DNA of 64,000 bases from Cycloclasticus pugetii PS-1 (GCF_000384415.1 NZ_ARVU01000001.1:1116001-1180000), one strand, 5' to 3'; positions 49,181 through 58,763 are shown, counted from the stretch's first letter. The notes: generated by a model not told the origin, from the sequence alone. Numbers and translations are program-made.

Positions 49181-50938
49181 ATGGTAGAACCCGAAAAAAA
49201 AATCATACAAAGAGAGAAGTTAATACAAGCAGGGCAAATGCATTTAGTGCATTGGTTAATTGTATTGCTTTCTATTGTACTAACTTTTACAGCTTGGCAA
49301 TTTTCTAGGTTGCAACTTAATCAAAAACTTGAAACTAAATTTCATCGTAATGCAGAGCAAGTTGTTAACTCAGTAAAAGAAAGAATGAAGCTTTATGAAA
49401 ATGCACTTTGGAGCAGTGTCGCATTCATTGATGCAGTTGACACACCGATTACCTACAGAACATGGCTATCTTATTCACGGAGCCTTAAAATAGACGCTAC
49501 CTATCCTGGCATTAATGGGATTGGTGTTATTTATAATATCCAACCACCTCAACTGGATAGTTATCTACTAAAACAGCGAGAACTTAGGCCACATTTCAGC
49601 ATACACCCTAAGCATCATGAATCTGAATATTGGCCCATTACCTATATTGAACCCGCATTACCGAATCAAAAAGCGATAGGCCTTGATATGGCTTTTGAGA
49701 AGAATCGCTATGTATCCATTCAAAAAGCACGTGATTCAGGGCAGGCTCAGTTAACAGGACCAATTACCCTAGTACAAGACGCAAAAAAAACGCCCGGTTT
49801 TTTATTCTACACACCCTTTTATGAAAATGGTGCTAAGCCAGACAACCTTGAAACACGAAGAGCGTTAATTGAGGGTGTGACGTACGCCCCGTTCATTATG
49901 AAAAACCTTATGCAAGGCACCTTGGCTGAGAAATATAGGCATGTCAGTATTCAAATACATGATAACGGACAATTGTTATTTGACGATCATGCTGATAGAA
50001 ACCTCGATGATGTAGATCAGGATCCGCTGTTTAGCAAAAAAGAACATGTCGAGTTATATGGCCGAGTATGGACTTTTTCAATTCAATCAAATTTGGCCTT
50101 TAGGAATGAATTTTCGTCAAACCAATCCGCATTCATCTTAATTGGAGGCTTAGTAATCGATGCCTTATTACTTACACTCTTTTTATTATTAACTAAAGCT
50201 AATCGCGAAGCACTAGCCTATGCCGATAAAACAACTCAAGCCCTAAAAGAAAAAACAATTAATTTAGAAAAATCAAATAGTGATTTAGAACAGTTCTCAT
50301 ATGTTGCCTCACATGACCTTAAATCGCCTCTCAATGCGATCACAAACCTCGTAGAATGGATAACTGAAGACTGCCAAGATATTATTCCTGACGAATCAAA
50401 AAAGCACTTGGCGTTATTAACTCAGCGTAGTGGCCGTATGATGAGGTTACTGGATGACCTTCTTGAATACTCACGTATTAATCGCAATAAATTTAAAAAT
50501 GAGCCTGTAAACTTAAAAGATATCAGCACAGATGTGTTTTCAATGCAGGATAAGACAGAGGGATTTACATTATCTGCGCCAGATGTAGAAATAACTATCC
50601 CTAAAACACCCTTAGAAATAGTACTCAGAAACTTGATTTCAAATGCAATAAAACATCATGAAAGTAAAAGTGGTGCTATTAATGTCTTGTATGAAAGCAA
50701 TCCAGATTACCATATTATTATCGTTGAGGATGATGGCCCGGGCATTCCATTAGAATTACATGAAAAAGCACTGGAAATGTTTCAAACATTAAAGCCGAGA
50801 GATAAAGTGGAAGGCAGCGGTATGGGATTAGCGATGATTAAACGAATTGTCGAACATTATAAAGGCAAGATATTAATTACTTCTGATGGTAAACACGGAA
50901 CAAAGATATCTATTTATTGGCCATTATCAAATGCATAA
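49181..50938 (+). CDS. CHASE-domain sensor histidine kinase
   Basis: A 585-residue kinase: N-terminal helix about 24-43, a CHASE-type extracytoplasmic sensor about 75-300 (TYPGINGIGVIYNI, FSIHPKHHESEYWPITYIEP), second helix about 312-335, a short coiled coil, then a dimerisation domain with the phospho-histidine in YVASHDLKSPLNAI. The ATPase domain shows NLISNAIKH, EDDGPGIP and GSGMGLAMIKRI. The kinase core resembles those of phytochrome-like kinases paired with small Rcp1-type receivers, and such a receiver gene follows 26 bases later. Ligand unknown. Confidence 0.9.
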   Translation: MVEPEKKIIQREKLIQAGQMHLVHWLIVLLSIVLTFTAWQFSRLQLNQKLETKFHRNAEQVVNSVKERMKLYENALWSSVAFIDAVDTPITYRTWLSYSRSLKIDATYPGINGIGVIYNIQPPQLDSYLLKQRELRPHFSIHPKHHESEYWPITYIEPALPNQKAIGLDMAFEKNRYVSIQKARDSGQAQLTGPITLVQDAKKTPGFLFYTPFYENGAKPDNLETRRALIEGVTYAPFIMKNLMQGTLAEKYRHVSIQIHDNGQLLFDDHADRNLDDVDQDPLFSKKEHVELYGRVWTFSIQSNLAFRNEFSSNQSAFILIGGLVIDALLLTLFLLLTKANREALAYADKTTQALKEKTINLEKSNSDLEQFSYVASHDLKSPLNAITNLVEWITEDCQDIIPDESKKHLALLTQRSGRMMRLLDDLLEYSRINRNKFKNEPVNLKDISTDVFSMQDKTEGFTLSAPDVEITIPKTPLEIVLRNLISNAIKHHESKSGAINVLYESNPDYHIIIVEDDGPGIPLELHEKALEMFQTLKPRDKVEGSGMGLAMIKRIVEHYKGKILITSDGKHGTKISIYWPLSNA

Positions 50939-50964
50939 ATATTCACACTATTAGAGTATAAACT

Positions 50965-51387
50965 ATGGACACTAACCCAAAAGACGTAACCTTATTATTA
51001 GTTGAAGATGATGATATTGATGCCATGACAATTGAGCGGGGCTTTCTTAAACAACGCATCGCCAACCCAATCGTTAGAGCTTACGATGGTATAGAGGCAT
51101 TAGAGTTATTAAGAAGCAATAAAGTATCTCGCCCATTGATCATCTTACTTGATTTACAAATGCCAAGAATGGGCGGTATTGAGTTCTTAAAACAGTTACG
51201 TGCAGATGAAACTTTGTCTGATTTAGTTGTTTTTGTATTAACAACCTCTAAATCTGAAGAAGATATGTTATCAAGCTACAAACAACATATCGCAGGATAT
51301 TTTATAAAAGGCGATTCAGGCGAAAAGTTTTTAGACATTGTGAATGTTTTAGATAGTTATTGGAAAATTGTCCAATTACCTAAATGA
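50965..51387 (+). CDS. Single-domain response regulator (Rcp1-like)
   Basis: A 140-residue stand-alone receiver with LLLVEDDDIDAMTIERGF at the N-terminus, the phospho-acceptor in ILLDLQMPRMGG, the switch threonine in VLTTSKSEEDM and the lysine in FIKGDSGE. The DDxxxx insertion near the start is typical of Rcp1-type regulators partnered with CHASE or phytochrome kinases. It lies between the CHASE kinase and the GGDEF-EAL gene and probably relays phosphate between them. Confidence 0.92.
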   Translation: MDTNPKDVTLLLVEDDDIDAMTIERGFLKQRIANPIVRAYDGIEALELLRSNKVSRPLIILLDLQMPRMGGIEFLKQLRADETLSDLVVFVLTTSKSEEDMLSSYKQHIAGYFIKGDSGEKFLDIVNVLDSYWKIVQLPK

Positions 51388-51469
51388 AAAACAATAAAAC
51401 CAAATAATATAAAACTTAGCAACTATACTGATTTTAATAGCTGGTTAACTTTGGAAAGCGTGTCAAGAT

Positions 51470-53185
51470 ATGAATATACTAATAGTTGATGATGATATTG
51501 TTGACAGAGAACTTATTACAAGGACTTTAAAGCGCAGCAATATATCGTGTGAAATTTCGGGTGTAGAGTCAGTAGATCAAGGACTTGAACAATTAAAAAA
51601 AACGGAATTTGATGCCGTTTTACTCGATTATAACTTACCAAAACGTAATGGTATTGAGTTATTAGTTGAACTGAGAAGCGTCCATGAACGACATGACATC
51701 CCAGTTATAATGATGAGCACGTCAAAAGACGACGAACTAGCGCTTAACTGTATTAACGCAGGCGCGCAAGATTTCCTTGTAAAAACTGAAATAAACGTTT
51801 TTCGATTACAAAGAGCTATTGTTAATTCACATGCGAGAGCTGATCTAGAAAAACGTCTCTATCAAAGCTATCAACACACTAAAGAACTTGCAGAACAAGA
51901 TAGTTTAACTGGCATATCCAGCCGCTATCATTTTGATGAATCTTTGAGTAATGATTTAAAAAGTAACGAAAGAAATAAAACAACGCTCGCGTTATTATTA
52001 ATTGACCTCGACCATTTCAAATACGTTAACGATAATTATGGACATGACATTGGTGACAGCTTATTAATAGAAGTAGTCAACCGAATACATCGTTGCTTAA
52101 GAGGAAATGAATTATTTGCTCGTCTTGGTGGTGACGAATTTGCAATAACCTTAACCAATATAAACTCAGCTAATAATGCCACGCATGTTGCACAACGTAT
52201 TATAGATGCATTAAGTGAGCCATTTACGATTGATAATCACATCATCTCTTCAGCAGCGAGTATAGGTATTTCCATTTCTCCAGATGATAGCGTTAACCCA
52301 AAAGAACTATTTAAATACGCTGATATAGCAATGTATAAAGCTAAAAGCAAAGGGCGTAATCAATTTTCGTTTTTCGAAGAAGCAATGCAAGTAGAGTTTT
52401 TATCGAATTTTCATATTGAAAATCAGTTAAAAGAAGCGCTTAAAAATAAACATTTTAACCTGCATTACCAACCTGTTATGGATCCAAAGACTCAACAGTT
52501 AACAGGGGTAGAAGCATTAATTCGCTGGGAAGTCGATGGTGTAGCAATAAGCCCAGATAAGTTTATACCTATTGCTGAAAAATCTAGGTTAATTTTCGAT
52601 ATTGGTCAATGGGTCATTGAACAAGCAATAAGGCAATTAAGTAACTTAAATCTAGACCATTCGCAATCAATTACTATGGCTATTAACTTATCAGCCGTAC
52701 AGTTAACAAATGACAGTGTAATCGACGTCATTCACGACTGTATAAAACAATATAATGTCGATGCCAATTTAATTGAATTTGAAATAACAGAAACAGCCTT
52801 AATTGTTGAACCAGAAAAAACGGTGAAAATAATACAAGCAATCAGTGATTTAGGTTGCAAAATATCACTGGATGACTTTGGTACTGGCTTTTCTTCATTG
52901 TCGCACTTACATAGCTTTCCTATTGATATTGTAAAAATAGACAAATCTTTAATGCCTAGTTATTTCTCAACAGAAAAAGTGAAAAAATTATTATCAGGTT
53001 TAATTGTCATGCTTAAATCTTTAAAGCTTCAAATTGTTGCCGAAGGTGTTGAAACACAGGATGATTTAGATTTATGTATAAATTTAGGCGTTGATAAAGT
53101 TCAAGGCTACTTTTTTGATAAAGCACTGCCAGTTGATGAGTTTGAACGGAAATATTTACAACTAAATAACAAAAAAGTGCTGTAA
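51470..53185 (+). CDS. Receiver-GGDEF-EAL cyclic-di-GMP enzyme
   Basis: A 571-residue protein: receiver domain about 1-125 (LIVDDDIVDRELITR, acceptor in VLLDYNLPKRNG), a GGDEF domain about 145-300 with intact LFARLGGDEFAITL, and an EAL domain about 318-565 with GVEALIRWEV, SLDDFGTGFSSL and VAEGVETQ. Both catalytic signatures are intact, so it could make or degrade cyclic-di-GMP depending on phosphorylation. It follows the CHASE kinase and receiver and is likely the output of that pathway. Last gene before the accessory region. Confidence 0.92.
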   Translation: MNILIVDDDIVDRELITRTLKRSNISCEISGVESVDQGLEQLKKTEFDAVLLDYNLPKRNGIELLVELRSVHERHDIPVIMMSTSKDDELALNCINAGAQDFLVKTEINVFRLQRAIVNSHARADLEKRLYQSYQHTKELAEQDSLTGISSRYHFDESLSNDLKSNERNKTTLALLLIDLDHFKYVNDNYGHDIGDSLLIEVVNRIHRCLRGNELFARLGGDEFAITLTNINSANNATHVAQRIIDALSEPFTIDNHIISSAASIGISISPDDSVNPKELFKYADIAMYKAKSKGRNQFSFFEEAMQVEFLSNFHIENQLKEALKNKHFNLHYQPVMDPKTQQLTGVEALIRWEVDGVAISPDKFIPIAEKSRLIFDIGQWVIEQAIRQLSNLNLDHSQSITMAINLSAVQLTNDSVIDVIHDCIKQYNVDANLIEFEITETALIVEPEKTVKIIQAISDLGCKISLDDFGTGFSSLSHLHSFPIDIVKIDKSLMPSYFSTEKVKKLLSGLIVMLKSLKLQIVAEGVETQDDLDLCINLGVDKVQGYFFDKALPVDEFERKYLQLNNKKVL

Positions 53186-53312
53186 AACTTTATACCGTCA
53201 TTAATTAAACATCTTAAGCTTTTTGTACTCAGCAAAAGTTTTAATTCAGGAAGTACGCTTAAGTCGCTTTCATCTTAGATCAGTATAGAGCCTTAATTTT
53301 AGAAACCCCTCT

Positions 53313-54017
53313 GTGGATATGGGAATGAAAGTAACGCCAAAAACTTTCAATCGCGCCTGCTTGTTTCTTCAAGGTATTATTAAGCTGTTTGATTCTTATG
53401 GTTGGATAATGCAGAAAGGTATTGGGAACTCTAATCAAGCTGCCTTTGTATTTGAGGGTGAACGATTAAGCTTTGAATTGAAAGAACCCGTAACACAGAT
53501 CTCTGCTGAAATTACTAATCTCAAGAGAAAAGACGGATATTTATGGCCTACAAAAGAATACGCCCCTTCAGGTTTGTTTGAGTTCACTATAAGCGGTATG
53601 TATTTAACTGGGTTACAGGCATGTTGGAAAGATACTGCAAAGAAAAGGCTTGAAAATAGACTGCCGAGTATCGTGCAAGGGTTCAGGCAGGCTTTTGAGT
53701 ATAAGAAGCTTGAAACCATTAGAATAAGAGCTAAGCCCCTTGCCTGGGAGAAAAAAGCAAAGATAAATCAGGAGTTGTTACGTTTAAAGGAAATCGAAGA
53801 AGCCCGGCGCAATCATTTATTTGAACTGGCTCAGGCATTTGATCAGGCAAGATCTATTCGGAACCTAATTTTGGCCTTTAAGGAATCAGATAGCAGGGAA
53901 GAGGGGTTCGATATGTGGTTAGGTTGGGCTGAAAAAACAGCTAATGAAATTGATCCAGTTGATAAACAAGCAGAGGTTTTAACTGGTTCTCAACAGATAG
54001 AGGCAGGAGAGTTCTGA
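53313..54017 (+). pseudogene. Unknown protein, probably N-terminally truncated
   Basis: A 234-residue reading frame. I do not know its function. The frame is already open at 53289 and the sequence begins abruptly with PKTFNRACLFLQGIIKLFDSYG, then a beta-rich part and a charged helical tail (EEARRNHLFELAQAFDQARSIRNLI). From memory this resembles the C-terminal half of longer hypothetical proteins that carry an N-terminal DNA-binding or coiled region, so the gene has probably lost its 5' half. GTG 53313, ATG 53319 and ATG 53325 could start a residual product. It is flanked by core genes on the left and another gene fragment on the right, consistent with decay. Confidence 0.4.
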
Positions 54018-54041
54018 TTTGAATTCTAACTTGGACTCAAG

Positions 54042-54459
54042 ATGGTTCTGGTATATTCTGGTTACGCATTTAAAGCGCTGTTGTTATTTAATGAAGAGTT
54101 GAATGAGGAAGATAGGCGAGCTGTACGAGAAAATTTGGATGTTGAATCGTTGGTTTTATTTGACTTATTACAAAAGCCAAATTTATCGAGTAAAGAAATT
54201 AATAAGATTAAAAAGGTTGCCAATAACCTTCTAATAACTTTAAAGACAGAGAAACTGAATATAGCAAATTGGTGCGAAAAAGAAGGCACTAGAGATGCAG
54301 TAAGACAGAGTTATATATGATTACCTGTATGACGAGAAAACAGGCTTGCCTGTCGATAGTTATGAAGTTGAAGAAATAAAGGAGCTAACAGAGGACCTTT
54401 TTAATCACATCTACCGAGTGTATCCTAAGTTACCTTCGCCTATTTATAAAGGAACTTAA
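54042..54459 (+). pseudogene. Remnant of type I restriction endonuclease HsdR C-terminus, frameshifted
   Basis: The frame from 54042 reads LLQKPNLSSKEINKIKKVAN and IANWCEKEGTRDAVRQS, typical of the helical C-terminal domain of HsdR, and then stops at 54320. In the next frame, from 54313, the same protein resumes with IYDYLYDEKTGLPVDSYEVE and ends LPSPIYKGT at 54459, exactly as HsdR tails do. One extra base pair or a two-base loss near 54310 explains the break. Only about the last 140 residues of a protein of around 1000 remain, and no hsdM or hsdS is present, so it cannot function. Confidence 0.8.
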
Positions 54460-54606
54460 TGGGACGTGGTGTGCGATGACGATTTAAGATTATTAGCCAT
54501 AACACGACTTTAAAATAGATGACTATCAGTCCACATGATATAAGTAGCATTACGCTTATCAAACACTAAGAACTTGGATGTGCGTTAGATTAACAGGAGG
54601 TTTAAG

Positions 54607-56358
54607 TTGCAGTTAAAAGGTTTTGGGTTTTCTGGGTATAGGAGCTTTGGTAATGAGTTAACTAAAATTGCACCACTTAGAAAAGTGAATCTTATTATCG
54701 GAAAGAATAATACTGGTAAGTCCAATATTATTAATTTCCTTAATGAACAGTATGGCTATTTTGTTGCGAAGGCTCAAAAATCACGGCCTGAAAAGGTATC
54801 GTTTCAGGATATTGATCTACACATATCAAATCAAAGAGCTAAGCACAGAATATCATTTCCATTATTCAAGGGTGATATAGATGAATACATCAATAGCAAA
54901 TTCCCTAACGAAAACGAACATAGAAGATATCGACTAGCAGCAAAAAAATTACTTTCATCTAGCCTTATAAGTAACGATAAGGGTGATATTTGGTTTACCT
55001 ACATATCAGCAAACCATAATGGTGAATTCACTCTGGACTTCTCCATAGAAGAGATATTGCCAGTTCTTACCCCCCAAGAATGGCAGCAGTTATGGAATGG
55101 TTTTTCTAATCAAAGTGGTGGAGGCATCAAGCGCCATTGGATACCGGAAACATTAAAGTATTTAGCACCTATCCCTTCTTCCATACCTGATATAGAAGTA
55201 ATCCCAGCCATAAGAAAAATTGGGAGTGCCGGCACTGAAGCGGGTGACTTTAGTGGTGAAGGTATTATTGAAAAACTAGCAAAAATACAAAACCCTTCAC
55301 ATACTCAGCAAGCAGAAAAAGAAAAGTTTTCAGCTATTAATAAGTTTGTCCAAGTAGTTCTTGAGAATGAAGGCGCTATAATTGAAATTCCCTACCAGAG
55401 GGATATGATACTAGTTCATATGGATGGCAAAACCCTTCCACTTGAGTCACTGGGAACTGGTGTTCATGAGGTTGTTATTTTAGCTACTGCAGCTACTCTA
55501 CTTGAAAACACGATACTTTGTGTGGAGGAACCGGAGTTGCACCTTCACCCTTTACTCCAAAAAAAGCTCATTAAATATTTAGCCGATAGCACAACTAATC
55601 AATATTTCTTCACTACGCATTCAGCGCATTTACTGGACGCAGTGGAATCTGAAATTTTCCATGTCACTCAGGTAAATGGAGCTTCAGTTGTTAGAGCTAT
55701 TGCCAGCACAAAGGAGCGTTCAGGCATTTGTAATGATTTAGGGTATAAGGCATCAGATATTCTTCAAGCAAACTGTATTATATGGGTCGAGGGTCCTTCC
55801 GACAGAATCTATCTAAATTATTGGATTTCGGCTAAAAACCCCAACTTGATTGAGGGTATTCATTACTCAATTATGTTCTATGGTGGTCGTTTATTTAGTC
55901 ATCTCAGTGCTAATGATGATGACGAAAAAAATAGGGTAGATGACTTAATTTCTGTACGTAATTTGAATAGAAATACAGTCATCATGTTTGATAGCGATAA
56001 AGCGAGTCCGAATGTAAAATTAAATTCAACAAAGCAAAGATTAGAAGAAGAGTTTAATTCTGGTATAGGGTTCTCTTGGATAACGAAAGGCCGAGAGGTT
56101 GAAAATTACCTAGATCATGACAGGCTGGAAGAAAGTGTTATTGCCGTTCACCCTTCGGCTGGTAGTTTACTTAAGAAAGGCCAGTGGGAAAACCTTTTGA
56201 AGTATAAAAAGAAAGGAGGTTCAATTGAGAGAGATGCAAACAAGGTAGATGTAGCAAGACATTACGTTAATAATAATGATGCCGACTTAAGTGTCCTAGA
56301 TCTAGAGGAAAGAGTGCAAGAGCTCAGTCAATTTATTGATGAATCAAACGGGAATTAA
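54607..56358 (+). CDS. OLD-family ATPase with TOPRIM nuclease domain
   Basis: A 583-residue protein with an ABC-type ATPase at the N-terminus and a TOPRIM domain at the C-terminus. Walker A is IIGKNNTGKSNIINFL, Walker B is ILCVEEPELHLHP; the TOPRIM motifs are CIIWVEGPSDRIYLNYWI and VIMFDSDKAS. OLD proteins are nucleases; some act in phage defence alone (class 1) or with a UvrD-like helicase (class 2, as in Gabija). No helicase gene follows, which favours the solitary type. The start is TTG 54607 with a perfect AGGAGG six bases upstream, which decides it. It lies left of the tRNA-Leu element, next to gene fragments. Confidence 0.87.
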   Translation: MQLKGFGFSGYRSFGNELTKIAPLRKVNLIIGKNNTGKSNIINFLNEQYGYFVAKAQKSRPEKVSFQDIDLHISNQRAKHRISFPLFKGDIDEYINSKFPNENEHRRYRLAAKKLLSSSLISNDKGDIWFTYISANHNGEFTLDFSIEEILPVLTPQEWQQLWNGFSNQSGGGIKRHWIPETLKYLAPIPSSIPDIEVIPAIRKIGSAGTEAGDFSGEGIIEKLAKIQNPSHTQQAEKEKFSAINKFVQVVLENEGAIIEIPYQRDMILVHMDGKTLPLESLGTGVHEVVILATAATLLENTILCVEEPELHLHPLLQKKLIKYLADSTTNQYFFTTHSAHLLDAVESEIFHVTQVNGASVVRAIASTKERSGICNDLGYKASDILQANCIIWVEGPSDRIYLNYWISAKNPNLIEGIHYSIMFYGGRLFSHLSANDDDEKNRVDDLISVRNLNRNTVIMFDSDKASPNVKLNSTKQRLEEEFNSGIGFSWITKGREVENYLDHDRLEESVIAVHPSAGSLLKKGQWENLLKYKKKGGSIERDANKVDVARHYVNNNDADLSVLDLEERVQELSQFIDESNGN

Positions 56359-56475
56359 ACCTAATTTACTAGAAATTAGCAGTAATAGAATTATTGAACT
56401 AGAGTAATTTTCGCTCATTACTAGAACATGAGCTTTAGAAGTTACACCTGAGTTACGCCATTACAAATAGGCAAT

Positions 56476-56508
56476 AAAAAAGCCCCAGCACGATTAAATG
56501 CTGAGGCC
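56476..56508 (-). terminator. tRNA-type terminator at left end of element
   Basis: Read on the minus strand: stem CCTCAGCA / TGCTGGGG, loop TTTAATCG, then GC and six T residues. It closely matches the terminator after the intact tRNA-Leu at 63794-63827, with paired changes in the stem. Confidence 0.75.
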
Positions 56509-56519
56509 TTGTTATTCAA

Positions 56520-56576
56520 TGGTGCCTGGGGCCGGAATCGAACCGGCACGACTGTTAAGGTCGCGGGATTTTAAGT
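56520..56576 (-). repeat. Left attachment site: 57-bp copy of tRNA-Leu 3' half (attL)
   Basis: Identical over 57 bases to 63837-63893, the 3' half of tRNA-Leu(UAA) from CCA back into the anticodon loop; the match ends abruptly there (TTATT here, CCCGT in the intact gene). No tRNA 5' half follows. It marks the left end of the integrated element, 170 bases before the integrase gene. Confidence 0.92.
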
Positions 56577-56587
56577 TATTTGTGTCC

Positions 56588-56666
56588 TTCTTTTAGGTTT
56601 CTTGATATTCTTGTTTAAACAACTACTTATCAATAATTTAGAGCAACTCTTCTTTTAGGTTTATTG
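56588..56666 (+). repeat. Two 17-bp direct repeats inside left end
   Basis: TTCTTTTAGGTTTCTTG at 56588-56604 and TTCTTTTAGGTTTATTG at 56650-56666 differ by one base and have 62 bases between starts. They lie between attL and the integrase gene, a usual place for integrase or excisionase binding sites; the role is inferred. Confidence 0.6.
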
Positions 56667-56695
56667 CAATAAATAGTGCGTTTTTGCCGTAATTT

Positions 56696-56719
56696 GTCTA
56701 CTATACGTCTACTATTAGA
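56696..56719 (+). repeat. Tandem GTCTACTAT arm-type motif, left end
   Basis: Two copies of GTCTACTAT separated by AC lie 27 bases before the integrase ATG. The same doubled motif recurs at 63760-63783 near the right end. Paired inward copies of this kind are typical arm-type binding sites of tyrosine integrases. Confidence 0.7.
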
Positions 56720-56745
56720 ATCAAGTAACACTAAAGGGACCCAAA

Positions 56746-57942
56746 ATGGCTCATCTTAAACTTTCAAAAAAAGTAGTAGACAGCATCAATCCACCAGCAC
56801 TAAAAGAAGACGGAAAACCGTCTCAAGAATTTTATCGTGATACAGAACTTACAGGCTTTGGCCTAAAAGTAACTAATACTGGAAATAAGACCTATATAGT
56901 GGAAACCCGTATCAATGGAAAACCCAAACGAATGACATTGGGTAAGCACGGCCACTTAACAGCCGAGCAAGCACGAAAACAAGCACAAATTTTATTAGGT
57001 GAGATAGCTCAAGGAAATGATCCTGTAGCTGATAAGCGTGAAAAGAAAATTCAAGCAGTAACGCTGCGTGATTGCTACAAAGAGTATCTGATAACTCGAC
57101 GTGACCTCAAACCTAATACGTTAGAAGATTACAAACGGTGTATTGAAGGCTCTCTTGAAGACTGGCTAGATAAACCAGTCACCGCTATTAGTAAAGATAT
57201 GGTCGAGAAACGACATCGTAAGCTAGGAATTAGAAGCCATGCTAGAGCAAATAACACGATGCGGGTATTGCGTGCGCTATTGAACTTTGCAATGGAGCGT
57301 TATGAAGATAAAAATGGCAATGGAATAATACAAATTAACCCAGTGAATCGCCTTAGTAGTACGCGAGGGTGGTATGAAGTAAAGCGCCGCCAAACACTGC
57401 TTACACCGACACAACTGAAGCCTTGGTATGAAGCAACGTTAAAGCTCAATCAAGAAGTCACTCGTGATTATCTACATTTTTTATTGTTTACTGGCCTTCG
57501 TCGTTCAGAGGCTACTGGCTTGAAATGGGATGATGTGGACTTTGACGAAAAGAGCTTTATTATTCCAGATACAAAGAACAAAGAACCTCATCGTCTACCT
57601 ATGTCAGATTTTCTTGAAGATCTGTTAAAACGCCGTTACCGTCAAGCTGAAAAAATATGGGTGTTTCCATCTCCAATTACTGATGGCCCATTGAAGGAAC
57701 CAAGAACAGCTATTGCACGTGTTATATCGTATTCAAGCATTCAATTTACATTGCATGATTTAAGACGAACATTCATTACTATTGCTGAAAGCTTGGATAT
57801 ACCTGCTTATGCATTAAAACGCTTGCTTAATCATAAATTCTCAAATGATGTGACCGCTGGATATATTGTTCCTAACACTGAGCGCTTAAGAGCACCCATG
57901 CAACAAATAACAAATTACATCATGGAGAAAATAAAAGAATGA
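56746..57942 (+). CDS. P4-type tyrosine integrase
   Basis: A 398-residue site-specific recombinase. The N-terminal arm-binding domain (DUF4102 type) covers about 1-95 (FYRDTELTGFGLKV, KRMTLGKHGHLTAEQARKQA), the core-binding domain about 105-190 and the catalytic domain about 210-390. Catalytic residues are visible as Arg in TGLRRSEATGL, His and Arg in LHDLRRTF, His in LLNHK and the nucleophile Tyr in VTAGYIV. It adjoins attL and should drive integration and excision at tRNA-Leu. ATGA overlap with the next gene couples their translation. Confidence 0.95.
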   Translation: MAHLKLSKKVVDSINPPALKEDGKPSQEFYRDTELTGFGLKVTNTGNKTYIVETRINGKPKRMTLGKHGHLTAEQARKQAQILLGEIAQGNDPVADKREKKIQAVTLRDCYKEYLITRRDLKPNTLEDYKRCIEGSLEDWLDKPVTAISKDMVEKRHRKLGIRSHARANNTMRVLRALLNFAMERYEDKNGNGIIQINPVNRLSSTRGWYEVKRRQTLLTPTQLKPWYEATLKLNQEVTRDYLHFLLFTGLRRSEATGLKWDDVDFDEKSFIIPDTKNKEPHRLPMSDFLEDLLKRRYRQAEKIWVFPSPITDGPLKEPRTAIARVISYSSIQFTLHDLRRTFITIAESLDIPAYALKRLLNHKFSNDVTAGYIVPNTERLRAPMQQITNYIMEKIKE

Positions 57943-58751
57943 TTCACTACCTAGATGCCTTTGCTGATTTCAACCCATTGACTGATAAACTCCCAGAAAA
58001 TTTAGAATGGGAAGTAGGGTATGTTCAACAGCATGCCTTAATGTATTTACCAGACACTATAACGGTTCAAGACTTGAATGCAGGTCTAGAAATACTATTC
58101 CAAATGAGGCTTAAAAATAGTATTAACGCCATTCACGAGTACTATGAAAAAGGTGCCGATCGTTTTAAGGATACCGGGCTATTTACAACGACACCATTCG
58201 AACACTTTCTTTGTACAGATTATTTTCAGGAGACTGAAAGGCCAAATGGAGAAAAGTTTGTTTGGTCTCAGGTCTTCGCAGTAGCAGCGTTGGCTTGTGT
58301 AAGTGATTACGTAAACCTGTCCCTTAATTTGGTCCACACATACGAAACTGGCGAAAGTATAGCGGCTAAACTTAATAACCAGCGGGGTGATTTTAATAAG
58401 AGACAGAAGCCTGAATTAAAGGCTAATGCATTGGAGTACTTGGGGTTTGTAAGATTATTTTCAGATCGACAAGAGCGAATTACCAGCGATAAACGACGCG
58501 GTGAAGCAGTTAGACAAAAGAAGCTCCAGAACTACCATGAAGTTAAATATTATATGGTTGAACAATACAATGCTTTATCAAAACCAATAAATGATCGTAA
58601 AGCAGCTAAAATCATCTTAGAGTCTATGGAGGAGGGACTACGGTCCCAAATGGTCAGTGAAGACCCAGAGCAACAATTACGAATCTGGCTAGGTCAGGCT
58701 CGGAATAATAAGCTTGCTGGACAAGCTGGACTCCCAGAACTAAAGCATTAA
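57939..58751 (+). CDS. Unknown protein coupled to the integrase gene
   Basis: A 270-residue soluble protein I do not recognise. It has no signal peptide or membrane helix. The N-terminal half looks alpha-helical (VQDLNAGLEILFQMRLKNSI), and the C-terminal half is rich in Lys, Arg and Gln (SDKRRGEAVRQKKLQNYHEV). The start ATG lies in the integrase stop (ATGA), so both proteins are made together. It is followed by the three 20-bp repeats. A role in transfer or in control of excision is plausible from location only. Confidence 0.6.
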   Translation: MIHYLDAFADFNPLTDKLPENLEWEVGYVQQHALMYLPDTITVQDLNAGLEILFQMRLKNSINAIHEYYEKGADRFKDTGLFTTTPFEHFLCTDYFQETERPNGEKFVWSQVFAVAALACVSDYVNLSLNLVHTYETGESIAAKLNNQRGDFNKRQKPELKANALEYLGFVRLFSDRQERITSDKRRGEAVRQKKLQNYHEVKYYMVEQYNALSKPINDRKAAKIILESMEEGLRSQMVSEDPEQQLRIWLGQARNNKLAGQAGLPELKH

Positions 58752-58763
58752 GGCTCACTTGTA

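Noticed and set aside
54042-56358. A complete type I restriction or Gabija system
   Set aside because: HsdR is a frameshifted tail with no hsdM/hsdS, and no UvrD-like helicase follows the OLD gene.
56520-56576. Left tRNA-Leu piece as a second functional tRNA
   Set aside because: Only the 3' half is present; sequence diverges from the anticodon loop onward.
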